A stretch of 64,000 nt of DNA, taken from positions 434,001 to 498,000 of the forward strand of contig NZ_CP064951.1 in NCBI RefSeq assembly GCF_011751945.2, given 5' to 3'. This document shows, piece after piece, positions 19,108 to 29,542 of this stretch. The translations under genes were made by a program, and so were the position numbers. The number at the start of each line of letters is the position of its first letter. Position 1 is the stretch's first letter. The stretch is from Actinomyces sp. zg-332 (lineage in GTDB: Bacteria > Actinomycetota > Actinomycetes > Actinomycetales > Actinomycetaceae). Below the pieces are notes generated by a model that did not search any database, was not told the DNA's origin, and was given only the letters and a program-made list of their open reading frames with translations.

Positions 19108-20622
19108 CTAGTATTCAAATGACAAAGCTGTTGTAACTTCATCATTATTGTGGTTGACTGCTGGTTTGTGAATGCCTTCAAGTGAATATCTACGCATTAG
19201 TAGGAACCAAACTATACCTAGTCCTAGATATAGAAGTGTGAATACTACTAGAGTTGTTAGAACTTCACCTGAGGTAATTAGAGGAGATACACCTTGATAT
19301 GTAAGCATATATACGCTAGAAACAGGGTCGTTAGCTCCAGTCAGTAGGTTAGGTGCAACAACGAATGGTTGGCGACCTACTTCAGCAAATATCCAACCGA
19401 AAGAAGCTCCAAGGAATGGGAAAGGAACTGCAAATATCGCAAATTTTCCGAGAGCTTTTGAAGTTGGAATTTTGTTCTTACGTGTTGAAATTACAAGCCA
19501 TACACCTAGTATTAGTGATGCTAGACCTGTAAGTATCATTATCCTAAATGCCCAGAATGTTACAGCAAAAGGCGGAGTGTAGTCTTGGTTATCTTTTACT
19601 TTAAGACCGTGAGCGGAAGCTAGCTTTTCTTTGTAGAGTTCGTTTGCCTGTTTTATACCAACTACTTCGCTTGAGAAATCATCATCTGCGAGGAAAGATG
19701 CAAGACCTGGAATTTCACCTATACGAGTTGCGCTCTTACAGTCATTACCAAATACAGCTAAAGTAAATGGAGCAGATTTTTGAGATTCGCATAATCCTTC
19801 TGCTGCTGCAAGTTTCATAGGTTGAGATTTAGCTATGTCTTGTCCTTGGAAGTGGCCTGATACGACTGTTGCTAGACCACCGATAAAAAGAACTAGTATG
19901 CCGAAACGTGTTATCGGTTTCCAGTATTTACGTGCTTCTTGCATGCCTTCTTCGCCAGCATTTGCACTGCGTACTAGCCACCAAGTTGCTATGCCCGCTA
20001 TGAATGTTCCAGCTATCAACCATGATGATGCGATAACGTGAGATATAGCTAGCCAAAGTTTGTGATTTAGAACTACGTTAAAGAAGCCCAAAGCTCCATC
20101 CAGCTCTGCACGTCCTGTGGCAGGATTGAATACTGCTCCTACCGGATGTTGCATCCAAGAGTTTGCACCTACAATCCATAAAGCTGAAACATTTACACCA
20201 ATTGCTACCATCCATATACACAATGTGTGGACTTTTGGCGAAAGTTTGCCCCAACCAAATATCCACAATCCTAAGAATGTGGATTCGATAAAGAAAGCTA
20301 GTAAAGCTTCAACTGCTAGAGGGGCACCGAAAATGTCACCTACGAAACGTGCGTATTCCGACCAGTTCATACCGAATTGGAATTCTTGCACAATACCAGT
20401 AGCGACACCTAAAGCGAAATTTATTAGGAAAAGCTTTCCGAAGAATTGTGTGGCTTTTAGCCAGTGATCCTTTTTGGTTTTGTACCATAGGGTCTGCAGG
20501 ATAGCTACAGCCAATGACATACCTATTGTTAAAGGTACGAGTATAAAGTGGTACACGGTGGTTATTGCGAATTGCCACCGTGCCAGGTCTAGAGGATCTA
20601 GAGCCATCGTTATGGCGTGCAT
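19108..20622 (-). CDS. cydA: Cytochrome bd ubiquinol/menaquinol oxidase subunit I
   Basis: This 504-residue catalytic subunit binds hemes b558, b595 and d and reduces O2 to water with quinol electrons. It shows DPLDLARWQFAITTVYHF (heme-ligand His), GIVQEFQFGMNWSEY, AFFIESTFLGLWIFGW and GANSWMQHPVGAVFNP, all CydA marks. The Q-loop is the short type (no long insert), as in Gram-positive bacteria. Start ATG at 20622, eight bases after AGGGGAAG. First gene of the cyd cluster. It is the only terminal oxidase in the window, suggesting growth at low oxygen. Confidence 0.96.
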   Translation of the reverse strand: MHAITMALDPLDLARWQFAITTVYHFILVPLTIGMSLAVAILQTLWYKTKKDHWLKATQFFGKLFLINFALGVATGIVQEFQFGMNWSEYARFVGDIFGAPLAVEALLAFFIESTFLGLWIFGWGKLSPKVHTLCIWMVAIGVNVSALWIVGANSWMQHPVGAVFNPATGRAELDGALGFFNVVLNHKLWLAISHVIASSWLIAGTFIAGIATWWLVRSANAGEEGMQEARKYWKPITRFGILVLFIGGLATVVSGHFQGQDIAKSQPMKLAAAEGLCESQKSAPFTLAVFGNDCKSATRIGEIPGLASFLADDDFSSEVVGIKQANELYKEKLASAHGLKVKDNQDYTPPFAVTFWAFRIMILTGLASLILGVWLVISTRKNKIPTSKALGKFAIFAVPFPFLGASFGWIFAEVGRQPFVVAPNLLTGANDPVSSVYMLTYQGVSPLITSGEVLTTLVVFTLLYLGLGIVWFLLMRRYSLEGIHKPAVNHNNDEVTTALSFEY

Positions 20623-20682
20623 TTTTCTTCCCCTTGTCGTAGACTAAGATTTCTTACACAGGGTTAGCATACTAAAAATATT

Positions 20683-20847
20683 TTGTAATTGTGTTTGTAC
20701 CTATAGTTTAAAGAGTGATTTTTAGTGTATGATTGATTCAAGTAACGTTGTAATTGTCACACTTATATTACAACTTTAGCGTCATGTAGCTTTGTTTTAG
20801 TGTGTTTTTTGTTTTACTTGTGTTAGCTACAAATGACCTTGTAATTG
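20683..20847. promoter_or_regulatory. cydA upstream region with repeated TTGTAATTG and an inverted repeat
   Basis: The 9-mer TTGTAATTG occurs at 20683-20691, 20748-20756 and 20839-20847. The middle copy is part of a perfect 8-bp inverted repeat, GTTGTAAT (20747-20754) and ATTACAAC (20767-20774), with a 12-base spacer. The region lies between the divergent cydA and rne genes, so it may hold operators for either. A redox repressor such as Rex is a guess only; the sequence is not a clean Rex site. Confidence 0.4.
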
Positions 20848-20932
20848 ATAGACTTTGGTTCTTTAGGAACTAGCATTTCGTGTGGTTTAGTGTGAAAATT
20901 GCCGAAATAAATGACTTTTGTAGGGAAGTAGA

Positions 20933-23260
20933 GTGAATATTTATATTAGTGATATTTGCCTAAGTCCTGCTGGTAGGCAACTTCCAGTAGATTTAAGCAG
21001 TAGTCCTAAATTAGATTTAGGTAAAGAAAGTTTAACTTTTGTCGAACCTAAAATTGAGAACTTAAATGTGATTAAAATCACTTACGACTTTGATGTAGAC
21101 ACACCTCAATACCATGAGTATATAGAGCGATTAAAGAAATTCCATTGTAACTTAAATCCAGATTTACCTTTTTCTTCTCTAGAGAACCTTAAAGATAATC
21201 CGATATCTTTACATGACAACGTCAACTTAGATATTGTTTTTGAAGCTGTAGATTTAAGTCAAATACAACCTATTGAGCACCCTCAGAGGGATCTCGAAGA
21301 AGGTAAAGCTGAAAACAAGGATGAAAAATCTATTTCAAGACGCGTAGAAAGATTACGTACACGCCGTAAATCTAGTGTTTTAGAGATTGAAGAGGGCGAT
21401 GGCACTCGTAGACGCCGTCTGCGTCAGCGTAGACGAGATGACGACGAAGCTAAGGGTGTAGTTGCTTTACAAGGATCTACTCGCTTAGAAGCTAAACGCC
21501 GTCGTCGCCATGACAATAACTTGACAACTTTGCGTCAAACAAAAATTACAGAATCAGAGTTTTTGGCTCGTCGTGAGTGTGTCGACCGCAAGATGGTGGT
21601 ACGTGAAAAAGATGGTTTGAACCAGATTGCTGTTTTAGAAGATGGCTTATTGGTTGAACATTATGTTGCACGTCATTCACAAACGACTTCTGTAGGAAAT
21701 GTTTACTTAGGTAGAGTTCAAAATGTTTTGCCTTCAATGGAGGCAGCATTCGTTGATATTGGCAAAGAACGTAACGCTGTTTTATATGCTGGTGAAGTTA
21801 ACTGGGATGAACTTGGTCTTGAAGGAAATGTCAGACGTATTGAAAATGCTCTAAAACCAGGTGATATTATTCTTGTTCAAGTAACTAAGGATCCTATTGG
21901 GCATAAGGGTGCTAGATTAACATCTCAAGTTACTTTGGCTGGTCGTCACATTGTTTTAGTTCCTTCTGGAGCTATGACGGGTATATCTAAGAAATTGCCT
22001 GAAGAAGAACGTCGTCGTTTGAAGAAGATTTTGCGTTCAATTGTGCCTGACGAGTATGGTGTTATTGTTAGAACAGCTGCTGAAGGCGCAAGTACTGAAC
22101 AAATTGAAGATGATGTAAAGCGTTTAGTAAAGATTTGGGAAGGCATAGAGCATAAGCAAAAGACTAACAACTCTCCTATGGTTGTACATACTGAACCTGA
22201 GTTGGCTTTGCGTGTTATTCGTGACATTTTTAACGAAGATTTCAAAGAGCTAGTTGTTTCAGGCAATAACGCTTGGGACAATATTTCTAAGTATGTAAAT
22301 GAGTTGTCTCCAGATTTGGCTGACCGGTTAGTCAAGTGGACGGATACAAATGACGTATTTATTGCTAATCGTGTAGATGAACAGTTAGCTAAAGGTATGG
22401 ATCGTAAAGTATGGCTACCGTCTGGTGGTTATTTGATTATTGATCGTACGGAAGCTATGACTGTTATAGATGTTAACACTGGTAAATACATTGGTGCTGG
22501 TGGAACACTAGAAGAAACTATTACGAAAAATAACTTAGAATCAGCAGAAGAGATTGTACGTCAGTTACGTTTACGTGATATTGGTGGAATTATTGTTATT
22601 GACTTCGTAGATATGGTTTTAGAGTCTAACCGTACCTTGGTATTACGTCGTCTAATCGAGTGTTTAGGAAGGGATAGGACCAGACATCAGGTTACTGAGG
22701 TTACTTCCTTGGGACTAGTTCAGATGACTCGAAAACGTGTTGGTCAAGGCCTCGTGGAGGCATTTTCTTCAAAGTGTGAGTGTTGTGATGGTCGAGGCTT
22801 TTTAGTTCATTCACAACCTGTAGATGAATCTGCTATTAGTAAGAAAGAACGTAAGAGTCGAAAAAATAATAGTGATATAGATAATGAAAAGACTTTAGAA
22901 GTGTCTGAAGAAGATAAAGATGCTTCTAATGAGTATGGTGTTGACGCATCAAATAAAGATGTGAAAAGCATTGGCGAAAAAGAAAAAAGAAATGAATCTA
23001 GTGATTACAATGTATCTAACTCTCAAAAAGGTCGTAGAGTTAGTAAGAATCACAAAGGTGAAAGCCAAAATAAGCACAAAGGTAGTAGTGTTGCCCTTGT
23101 TGAAAGAAGTCATGAAAGTGAATTTTCAGAAAAGGGTGATGAGGACCAAGTGTATGGAGCTCACTCAGAAAAACCTAAGCGTAAGAAGCGTAAAAGGGTA
23201 GTTTCTCAAGGAACTTTCGCCCCATCAGATGATTCTAACTCTTCAATAATTATTTTATAA
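20933..23260 (+). CDS. rne: Ribonuclease E/G family protein
   Basis: This 775-residue protein is the main RNA-decay and rRNA-processing endonuclease. An N-terminal extension ends in Arg-rich tracts (RRRLRQRRR). The S1 domain (VGNVYLGRVQNVLPSMEAAFVDIG) follows, then the catalytic core with EYGVIVRTAAEGAS, the metal-binding IDVNTGKYIG and IIVIDFVDM, and a zinc-link-like CECCDGRG. The C-terminal ~150 residues are charged and low in complexity, with a basic end (KRKKRKR). GTG at 20933 follows GGAAGTAGA weakly. It lies upstream of rplU-rpmA, the actinobacterial order. Confidence 0.93.
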   Translation: MNIYISDICLSPAGRQLPVDLSSSPKLDLGKESLTFVEPKIENLNVIKITYDFDVDTPQYHEYIERLKKFHCNLNPDLPFSSLENLKDNPISLHDNVNLDIVFEAVDLSQIQPIEHPQRDLEEGKAENKDEKSISRRVERLRTRRKSSVLEIEEGDGTRRRRLRQRRRDDDEAKGVVALQGSTRLEAKRRRRHDNNLTTLRQTKITESEFLARRECVDRKMVVREKDGLNQIAVLEDGLLVEHYVARHSQTTSVGNVYLGRVQNVLPSMEAAFVDIGKERNAVLYAGEVNWDELGLEGNVRRIENALKPGDIILVQVTKDPIGHKGARLTSQVTLAGRHIVLVPSGAMTGISKKLPEEERRRLKKILRSIVPDEYGVIVRTAAEGASTEQIEDDVKRLVKIWEGIEHKQKTNNSPMVVHTEPELALRVIRDIFNEDFKELVVSGNNAWDNISKYVNELSPDLADRLVKWTDTNDVFIANRVDEQLAKGMDRKVWLPSGGYLIIDRTEAMTVIDVNTGKYIGAGGTLEETITKNNLESAEEIVRQLRLRDIGGIIVIDFVDMVLESNRTLVLRRLIECLGRDRTRHQVTEVTSLGLVQMTRKRVGQGLVEAFSSKCECCDGRGFLVHSQPVDESAISKKERKSRKNNSDIDNEKTLEVSEEDKDASNEYGVDASNKDVKSIGEKEKRNESSDYNVSNSQKGRRVSKNHKGESQNKHKGSSVALVERSHESEFSEKGDEDQVYGAHSEKPKRKKRKRVVSQGTFAPSDDSNSSIIIL

Positions 23261-23382
23261 TTGTAGTGATTGGAAAATTCTGATAGTATACTTGTGTTTT
23301 CTGGCTTACATTTTTCAGATTTCATTTGCGAAGAACACTGAAATCTAGTATCATTGTGAGTCGGTGCTTGTTTAAGCATGTG

Positions 23383-23405
23383 GAAAGGATTTTAATCCTT
23401 TCTTT
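23383..23405 (+). terminator. Hairpin in the rplU leader (terminator or attenuator)
   Basis: GAAAGGATT and AATCCTTTC form a perfect 9-bp stem with a two-base loop, followed by TTTG. It sits 25 bases before the rplU start, so it could end rne transcripts or attenuate rplU-rpmA. Confidence 0.5.
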
Positions 23406-23429
23406 GTCAATAGTCCGTTACGATAAGAG

Positions 23430-23750
23430 ATGAGCAGCAACGTGGTCTACGCGATCGTCAAGGCCGGCGGCCGTCAAGAAAAGGTGTCTGTTGGCGATGT
23501 AATCGTCGTCGATAAACTAACTGCTGAAGTTGGTACAACCGTTGAGCTTGAGCCGGTTATGATTGTTGATGGTGACAAAGTCATCACTAACGCAAAAGAA
23601 CTTGAAAGCAAGAAAGTAACAGTAGAAGTTACTGGAGCCGCAAAGGGTCCAAAGATTACTATTGTTAAGTATAAGAATAAGACGGGTTACCGTAAACGTA
23701 TGGGTCACCGCCAGAAGCTAACTACTGTTAAAGTTACTGGCATTAAGTGA
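23430..23750 (+). CDS. rplU: 50S ribosomal protein L21
   Basis: This 106-residue protein begins [20 protein letters not shown] and ends with [24 protein letters not shown], both diagnostic of L21, which binds 23S rRNA. Start ATG at 23430; a few residues (MSSN) precede the usual start. Followed by rpmA after 46 bases. Codon use is less AT-rich than in most neighbours, as expected for a highly expressed gene. Confidence 0.97.
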   Translation: MSSNVVYAIVKAGGRQEKVSVGDVIVVDKLTAEVGTTVELEPVMIVDGDKVITNAKELESKKVTVEVTGAAKGPKITIVKYKNKTGYRKRMGHRQKLTTVKVTGIK

Positions 23751-23796
23751 TTTACGTTATTTGTTGATATAAGTATATAGAGAAAGTAGCGTCGAG

Positions 23797-24048
23797 ATGG
23801 CACATAAGAAAGGTCTTGGTTCTTCCAAGAATGGCCGTGACTCGAATGCCCAGCGTTTGGGTGTTAAGCGTTTCGGTGGCCAGTTCGTTAAAGCTGGAGA
23901 AATCATTGTTCGCCAGCGTGGAACACACTTCCACCCAGGTCTAAATGTTGGACGTGGTAAGGACGATACACTATTTGCTTTGGCACAGGGAGCAGTTGAA
24001 TTTGGTACTGCGCGTGGTCGTAGAGTAGTGAATGTAGTTGAATCCTAA
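23797..24048 (+). CDS. rpmA: 50S ribosomal protein L27
   Basis: This 83-residue protein starts [20 protein letters not shown] and has the family motif [27 protein letters not shown]27 reaches the peptidyl-transferase centre with its N-terminus. There is no cleavable N-terminal extension of the Firmicute type. Last gene before a good terminator. Confidence 0.97.
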   Translation: MAHKKGLGSSKNGRDSNAQRLGVKRFGGQFVKAGEIIVRQRGTHFHPGLNVGRGKDDTLFALAQGAVEFGTARGRRVVNVVES

Positions 24049-24062
24049 AACTTTTAAAATTT

Positions 24063-24098
24063 AAGGGAACTAGCGCTTGCTTGTTCCCTTATTTTTTT
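24063..24098 (+). terminator. Intrinsic terminator after rplU-rpmA
   Basis: AAGGGAAC and GTTCCCTT form an 8-bp stem with a 12-base loop, followed by ATTTTTTTG. Confidence 0.88.
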
Positions 24099-24556
24099 GT
24101 CGTTATTTTAGTGGACATTTATTTAGTATCTTTGTAGCTATTGTGGATATGTTTAGTTTTATATTTATTTGAATTTTTACATTTGGTATTGAATTATATG
24201 TGAGTGACGTAAAAGTTACGATTTTATTTATGTAATGTATTTTGTTGTGTTTTGTGAAATATGTGATGTGAGCGTTGTGAGGATTTTGTGTATTGTAGTA
24301 TTAGTTTTCAGAAATATTTAAATTATTTTAATAACCATTAGAACATTTGTTCCATTTTTTGTATTTTGGGTGTATTATATATAAAACCACAGACAAATAT
24401 ACTCAAAGATGTTTTTAGTTTTTAGATTATGTTTATTCAAAACAAGTAATTAAATTAACCACTTATGTGATAAGTAATGCGATTTATATAGTAAAATAGT
24501 AAAGATATATTTCTAATTAATGTGAAATTTATATCAAGAATTTTGAAAGGCTTAAT
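24099..24556. other. AT-rich region upstream of obgE
   Basis: About 460 bases of T-rich sequence without a gene. It should hold the promoter for the obgE-proB-proA-nadD-rsfS run. No operator or RNA was recognised. Confidence 0.5.
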
Positions 24557-26071
24557 ATGACTTCCTTCGTAGATAGAGTAAAAATACACCTTACTGCAGG
24601 TAATGGTGGTAATGGTTGTGCGTCTGTACGTAGGGAAAAATTCAAGCCACTTGGAGGACCTGATGGTGGTAACGGTGGAGATGGCGGAGATATTATTTTA
24701 TCTGTAGATTCTCAGACAACCACATTGTTGAATTATCATCATAATAGGAATCGTAAAGCAGACAACGGTACCCAAGGTATGGGTGATATGCGTGATGGTA
24801 AAAAAGGTGAAAATCTTGTACTACCTGTGCCAAATGGGACTGTTGTGAAAACTGCGGACGGTGAACTATTAGCCGACCTTACGGGAAATGATGTTTCTTA
24901 TATCGTTGCTCAGGGAGGTAAAGGTGGACTTGGTAATGCATCATTGGCTACTAAAAAACGTAAGGCACCTGGGTTTGCTTTACTGGGTGAACCAGGGGAT
25001 GAGCTAGATATTATTTTAGAGTTAAAATCAGTCGCCGATGTTGCGTTGGTAGGCTTTCCGTCATCTGGTAAATCTTCTCTTATTGCTGCTATGTCAGCAG
25101 CTAGACCTAAAATTGCTGATTATCCTTTCACAACTTTAGTTCCAAACTTAGGCGTTGTAAGCGCTGGTGATATGCGTTTTACTATGGCAGATGTGCCAGG
25201 TCTTATTCCAGGAGCTAGCCAAGGTAAAGGTTTGGGATTAGATTTTCTTCGTCATATTGAAAGATGCAGTGTTATAGTACATGTATTAGACTGTGCTACA
25301 TTGGAAATTGATAGAGAGCCGTTAAAAGATTTAGATATTATCGAAAATGAATTACGTCAATATGAATCAGATTTAGACCAACATAACGATAGAACACCTC
25401 TTATGCAACGTCCAAGAGTTGTAGTGCTTAACAAGACTGATATTCCTGAAGGTCAAGATCTTGCCGAAATTGTTATAGAAGACATTAAAGCTCGTGGATT
25501 TGAAGTTTATGAAGTATCAGCACTATCACATAAGGGGCTTAAACAACTAGCTTTTAGGTTGGGAGAACTAGTTTCTAACCTGCGTGTAGAAGAAGATTTG
25601 AAACCAGCACGTATAATACTGAAACCAAAACCAATAGATGATGGTAAAGCGTTCACTATCAAAGAAGTTGAATACGAAGGTGACAAAGCCTATCAAATAC
25701 GAGGTAATAAACCTGAACGATGGGTCAAACAAACTGATTTTACAAACGAAGAAGCTATTGGTTTCCTAGCTGATAGATTGAATAGACTTGGAATAGAGGA
25801 TGAATTATTAAAGATTGGTGCAAAAGATGGCGACACCATAGTAATTGGTGATATAGAAACTGGTGTCGTATTTGATTGGGAACCAACTATGCAAACTGGA
25901 GCAGAATTATTAGGAGCTAGAGGAACTGATATTCGATTTGAAGATAGTTCACGTCCAACACGTAAGGAAAAACGTGAGCTTTACTACGAAAAAATGGATG
26001 CAAAAGCAGCAGCACGTGATCAATTGCAGCAAGAAAAAGAAGAAGGAATTTGGGTATCTCCAAATTTGTAA
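24557..26071 (+). CDS. obgE: GTPase ObgE/CgtA
   Basis: This 504-residue protein has the Obg fold first ([22 protein letters not shown], glycine-rich to about 160), then the G domain with [10 protein letters not shown] (G1), [12 protein letters not shown] (G2), DVPGLIPGA (G3) and NKTD (G4), and a C-terminal OCT domain (to [19 protein letters not shown]). It acts in 50S assembly and stress response. The acidic and basic tail beyond the OCT domain is common in actinobacteria. ATG at 24557 is preceded by GAAAGG. Followed at 25 bases by proB. Confidence 0.96.
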   Translation: MTSFVDRVKIHLTAGNGGNGCASVRREKFKPLGGPDGGNGGDGGDIILSVDSQTTTLLNYHHNRNRKADNGTQGMGDMRDGKKGENLVLPVPNGTVVKTADGELLADLTGNDVSYIVAQGGKGGLGNASLATKKRKAPGFALLGEPGDELDIILELKSVADVALVGFPSSGKSSLIAAMSAARPKIADYPFTTLVPNLGVVSAGDMRFTMADVPGLIPGASQGKGLGLDFLRHIERCSVIVHVLDCATLEIDREPLKDLDIIENELRQYESDLDQHNDRTPLMQRPRVVVLNKTDIPEGQDLAEIVIEDIKARGFEVYEVSALSHKGLKQLAFRLGELVSNLRVEEDLKPARIILKPKPIDDGKAFTIKEVEYEGDKAYQIRGNKPERWVKQTDFTNEEAIGFLADRLNRLGIEDELLKIGAKDGDTIVIGDIETGVVFDWEPTMQTGAELLGARGTDIRFEDSSRPTRKEKRELYYEKMDAKAAARDQLQQEKEEGIWVSPNL

Positions 26072-26096
26072 TTTCTATTTATATTAAGAGGAAATA

Positions 26097-27224
26097 ATGG
26101 CAATAAGTACAAGGTCGGAAATACCGACAGCAAAACGTATAGTTGTTAAACTTGGCTCATCCTCTTTAACATACCCCACGGGGGGATTAAATCACGAGCG
26201 TATACATCATATCGCGAAATTACTATCAGATTGTGTAAAGAGTGGGCAACAAGTGGCAATAGTTTCATCTGGAGCTATAGCTGCAGGCATGACTCCCTTA
26301 CAGATGAACAGTAAGCCAACGGATTTACCTTTAGCTCAAGCTACTTCAGCAGTAGGACAAAGTATATTAATGGCTGCTTGGGGAGAAGCCTTTTCTAAAC
26401 ATAATCAGCAAATAGCACAGGTTCTCATATCTGCTGGTGATATGAACAGACGTAAACATTATAGGAATGCGCACCAAGCTCTTGAGTGTTTATTTTCTAT
26501 GAATGTGATACCAATTGTGAATGAAAACGATATGGTAGCAACACATGAAATTAGATTCGGTGATAATGATAGGTTAGCGTCGATTGTTTCACACTTTGTT
26601 ATGGCTGATGCTCTTATACTCCTAACTGATGTCGATGGTTTATATGACAGACCTCCTAAAGAGGAGGGGGCTGAAATTATTCCGTGTATTAATGGACCTG
26701 AAGACATAGAAGGCATACTTGTATCAGGATCAGGAAGTAAATATGGAACAGGCGGCATGGTTACTAAGCTAAGGTCTGCTACTATCGCTAGCGTATCTGG
26801 TATACCTGTTTTAATGACAAGTGCTGAGAATATAGATAAAGCCATTGCTGGTAAAGACGTTGGTACATGGTTTAATGCTTGTGGTGAAAGACCTGGAACG
26901 AGATCGTTATGGTTGGCTTATGCAGCCATTCCTAAAGGAGTACTAGTACTAGATGAAGGTGCTGTTAAAGCTGTAACTGAAGGAAAACATTCCTTATTAG
27001 CTACTGGTATAGTTGGAGTAATTGGAGACTTTTTATGTCGAGATGTTGTCGAGCTAGTAGACAACAAAGGACAACCGGTGGCAAGAGGATTTGTCTCATA
27101 TGACTCTGATGAATTGCCTTTAATATGTGGTAAGAATAGTGAAGAAATGATTAAAGCAGGTATTAGAGTACCCAAACCAGTTGTACATAGAGACGATTTG
27201 GCTGAAATAAAATACTTAATTTAA
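26097..27224 (+). CDS. proB: Glutamate 5-kinase with PUA domain
   Basis: This 375-residue cytosolic enzyme catalyses the first step of proline synthesis, phosphorylating L-glutamate. The amino-acid-kinase fold shows RIVVKLGSSSLT, VSSGAIAAGM, PIVNENDMVAT, LLTDVDGLYD and GTGGMVTKLRSA. A C-terminal PUA domain follows (KGVLVLDEGAVKAV to RGFVSYDSDELPLICGKNSE). ATG at 26097 after AAGAGG. Directly upstream of proA. Confidence 0.96.
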   Translation: MAISTRSEIPTAKRIVVKLGSSSLTYPTGGLNHERIHHIAKLLSDCVKSGQQVAIVSSGAIAAGMTPLQMNSKPTDLPLAQATSAVGQSILMAAWGEAFSKHNQQIAQVLISAGDMNRRKHYRNAHQALECLFSMNVIPIVNENDMVATHEIRFGDNDRLASIVSHFVMADALILLTDVDGLYDRPPKEEGAEIIPCINGPEDIEGILVSGSGSKYGTGGMVTKLRSATIASVSGIPVLMTSAENIDKAIAGKDVGTWFNACGERPGTRSLWLAYAAIPKGVLVLDEGAVKAVTEGKHSLLATGIVGVIGDFLCRDVVELVDNKGQPVARGFVSYDSDELPLICGKNSEEMIKAGIRVPKPVVHRDDLAEIKYLI

Positions 27225-27245
27225 ATGATATTTGAAGAAGGCGTT

Positions 27246-28538
27246 ATGAATACTACAGTTTCAGATATGAGTGCAGAAGAATTTCTTATATCTCATAAAA
27301 AAACTTTAAAAATTGGTGCAAAATTCCTAAAAAATGCTACTAGGGAAATAAAAGATAGTGCGTTACATAATATAGCCAAAGAATTAGAATTTAGAGCTAG
27401 TGAAATAGTTGAAGAAAATAAGAAAGATTTAGCAAAAGCTCGAGAAAATAATTTAAGTGAAGGAATAATAGATCGACTTTTATTAGATGAAGAACGAGTT
27501 AAAAATATTGCTAATAGTGTTAGAGAAATTGCAAGTTTCCCAGATCCAGTTGGCAATATTGTATCCGGAACTAAAATGCCTAATGGTTTAAAAGTAACAT
27601 CTATAACTGTTCCACTAGGTGTTGTTGGGATAATATATGAGGCACGTCCAAATGTGACAGTTGATACAGCATGCTTAGGAATAAAGAGTGGGAATGCTGT
27701 TATATTACGAGGTGGTAGTGCAGCTTTACATACTAATGCAAAGATAGTAGAAATAATGAATAATGCATTAGTGCAAAGTGGTATGCCTACAGGTTTAATA
27801 TGTAGCGTAGATGAATTTGGTCGTGCTGGAGCAAAAGCAATGATGACTGCTCGAGGAATAATAGATGTCCTTATTCCAAGAGGTGGTGCAGATTTAATAT
27901 CTACAGTGGTTGAAAATTCAACTGTACCAGTTATTGAAACCGGTACTGGAAATTGTCATATTTATGTAGATAAAAGTGCAGATATAGATAAAGCTATAAA
28001 CATATTATTGAACTCAAAAACGCAAAGGGTTGGAGTATGCAATGCAGCTGAAACCTTGCTTGTACATAAAGATATAAAAGACATTTTTCTACAACGCGCA
28101 TTACAAGAATTGTCAGATAAAAATGTTATAGTACATGGATGCGAAAAAACTAAAGATATAGCGGATAAAATTGAAAATCTGAAATTTGAATTAGCTACAT
28201 TGCAAGACTGGGAAAAAGAATATCTGTCACATGATATTGCATGTAAAATAGTGGAAAGCATTGATGAAGCAATAGAACATATAAATGAGTATTCTTCAAA
28301 GCATACTGAAGCAATATGTGCATATGATTTACAAGCTGTGGACAAATTCAAAGAAGAAATTGATTCAGCTACTATTGCGGTAAATGCCTCTACACGATTT
28401 ACAGATGGCGGTCAATTTGGATTGGGTGCTGAAGTTGGTATATCTACACAAAAATTGCATGCACGTGGTCCGATGGGGTTGTCATCACTTACAACTATAA
28501 GTTGGTATGTCGAAGGTGACGGAACTATAAGAAAATAG
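27246..28538 (+). CDS. proA: Glutamate-5-semialdehyde dehydrogenase (gamma-glutamyl phosphate reductase)
   Basis: This 430-residue enzyme reduces glutamyl phosphate with NADPH, the second step of proline synthesis. It has [21 protein letters not shown], the glycine-rich [18 protein letters not shown], the catalytic Cys in [12 protein letters not shown], and a late [28 protein letters not shown] region. I chose ATG 27246, seven codons inside the longest frame, because AAGAAGG sits at the right distance. It forms a pair with proB. Confidence 0.95.
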   Translation: MNTTVSDMSAEEFLISHKKTLKIGAKFLKNATREIKDSALHNIAKELEFRASEIVEENKKDLAKARENNLSEGIIDRLLLDEERVKNIANSVREIASFPDPVGNIVSGTKMPNGLKVTSITVPLGVVGIIYEARPNVTVDTACLGIKSGNAVILRGGSAALHTNAKIVEIMNNALVQSGMPTGLICSVDEFGRAGAKAMMTARGIIDVLIPRGGADLISTVVENSTVPVIETGTGNCHIYVDKSADIDKAINILLNSKTQRVGVCNAAETLLVHKDIKDIFLQRALQELSDKNVIVHGCEKTKDIADKIENLKFELATLQDWEKEYLSHDIACKIVESIDEAIEHINEYSSKHTEAICAYDLQAVDKFKEEIDSATIAVNASTRFTDGGQFGLGAEVGISTQKLHARGPMGLSSLTTISWYVEGDGTIRK

Positions 28539-28545
28539 GTTTATT

Positions 28546-29160
28546 ATGCAAATAAATACAGGAAATGACCCTAGCCGAATAGGTATAATGGGCGGAACTT
28601 TTGATCCGATTCATCATGGTCATCTTGTAGCTGCTAGTGAAGTTCAAGATGTATTCAATTTAGATGAAGTCATTTTTGTTCCAACATGTGTACAACCTTT
28701 CAAAAAGGATAGAGACTTAACTCTTGCTGAACATCGATATCTAATGACCACTATTGCCACAGCTTCAAATTCCAAATTTTCAGTTTCAAGAGTTGATATA
28801 GAACGAGGAGGAATTACTTATACTATTGATACCTTGAAAGACTTGCGTAAACTATACCCTAAAGCTGAGTTTTTCTTTATTACAGGAGCAGATGCATTAG
28901 AAACAATATTTAATTGGAAAAATAGCGATGAACTATTTGATTTGGCAACATTCGTTGGTGTTACTCGTCCTAACCACGATATTGATTCACAGATGCTCGA
29001 TAAAGTAAGTATAGTTGAAGTCCCAGCAATGGCAATTTCTTCTACAGATTGTAGACAAAGAGTGAGAGAAAATAAACCAATATGGTATTTAGTGCCTGAG
29101 GGAGTGGTACAGTATATAGGAAAGTACCACTTGTACAAAATGAAAGATGAAGAAAAATAA
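28546..29160 (+). CDS. nadD: Nicotinate-nucleotide adenylyltransferase
   Basis: This 204-residue enzyme makes nicotinate adenine dinucleotide in NAD synthesis. It has [15 protein letters not shown] (nucleotidyltransferase HxGH), the middle [16 protein letters not shown], and [13 protein letters not shown] near the end. ATG at 28546, seven bases after proA. Its end is tightly joined to rsfS, a standard pairing. Confidence 0.95.
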   Translation: MQINTGNDPSRIGIMGGTFDPIHHGHLVAASEVQDVFNLDEVIFVPTCVQPFKKDRDLTLAEHRYLMTTIATASNSKFSVSRVDIERGGITYTIDTLKDLRKLYPKAEFFFITGADALETIFNWKNSDELFDLATFVGVTRPNHDIDSQMLDKVSIVEVPAMAISSTDCRQRVRENKPIWYLVPEGVVQYIGKYHLYKMKDEEK

Positions 29161-29161
29161 T

Positions 29162-29542
29162 ATGTTTGAACCAGAAGTTGAAAATCTAGTTATAGTAGCT
29201 ATAAAAGCTGCAATGGAAAAACAAGCTGAAGAAATAATTGCTATAGATGTTAGCTCTAGATTAGCACTTACAGACGCTTTTATTATTGCCTCAGCTGACA
29301 CGCAACGTCAAGTTTCAGCAATTGTTGACTTCATAGATGAGCAAATGCATAAAAATGGTGTAGTTGCTACAAGAAAAGAGGGACTTACTGAATGTCACTG
29401 GGTACTATTAGACTATGGTGCAATAGTTGTACACGTACAGTTAACTGAAGATAGAGAATACTATGACTTAGAACGTTTATGGTCAGATTGCCCACGTTTT
29501 GAAATACCTAACTCAGTATTTGGAGAATTAACAGGTGACTAA
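29162..29542 (+). CDS. rsfS: Ribosomal silencing factor RsfS
   Basis: This protein of about 126 residues binds L14 and blocks 30S-50S joining in stationary phase. Family marks are AEEIIAIDVSSRLALTDAFIIASADTQRQVSA, EGLTECHWVLLDYGAIVVHV and EDREYYDLERLW. The start is uncertain: ATG 29162 gives the usual N-terminus, but an in-frame ATG at 29147 inside nadD is possible. It overlaps the next gene by 8 bases. Confidence 0.93.
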   Translation: MFEPEVENLVIVAIKAAMEKQAEEIIAIDVSSRLALTDAFIIASADTQRQVSAIVDFIDEQMHKNGVVATRKEGLTECHWVLLDYGAIVVHVQLTEDREYYDLERLWSDCPRFEIPNSVFGELTGD

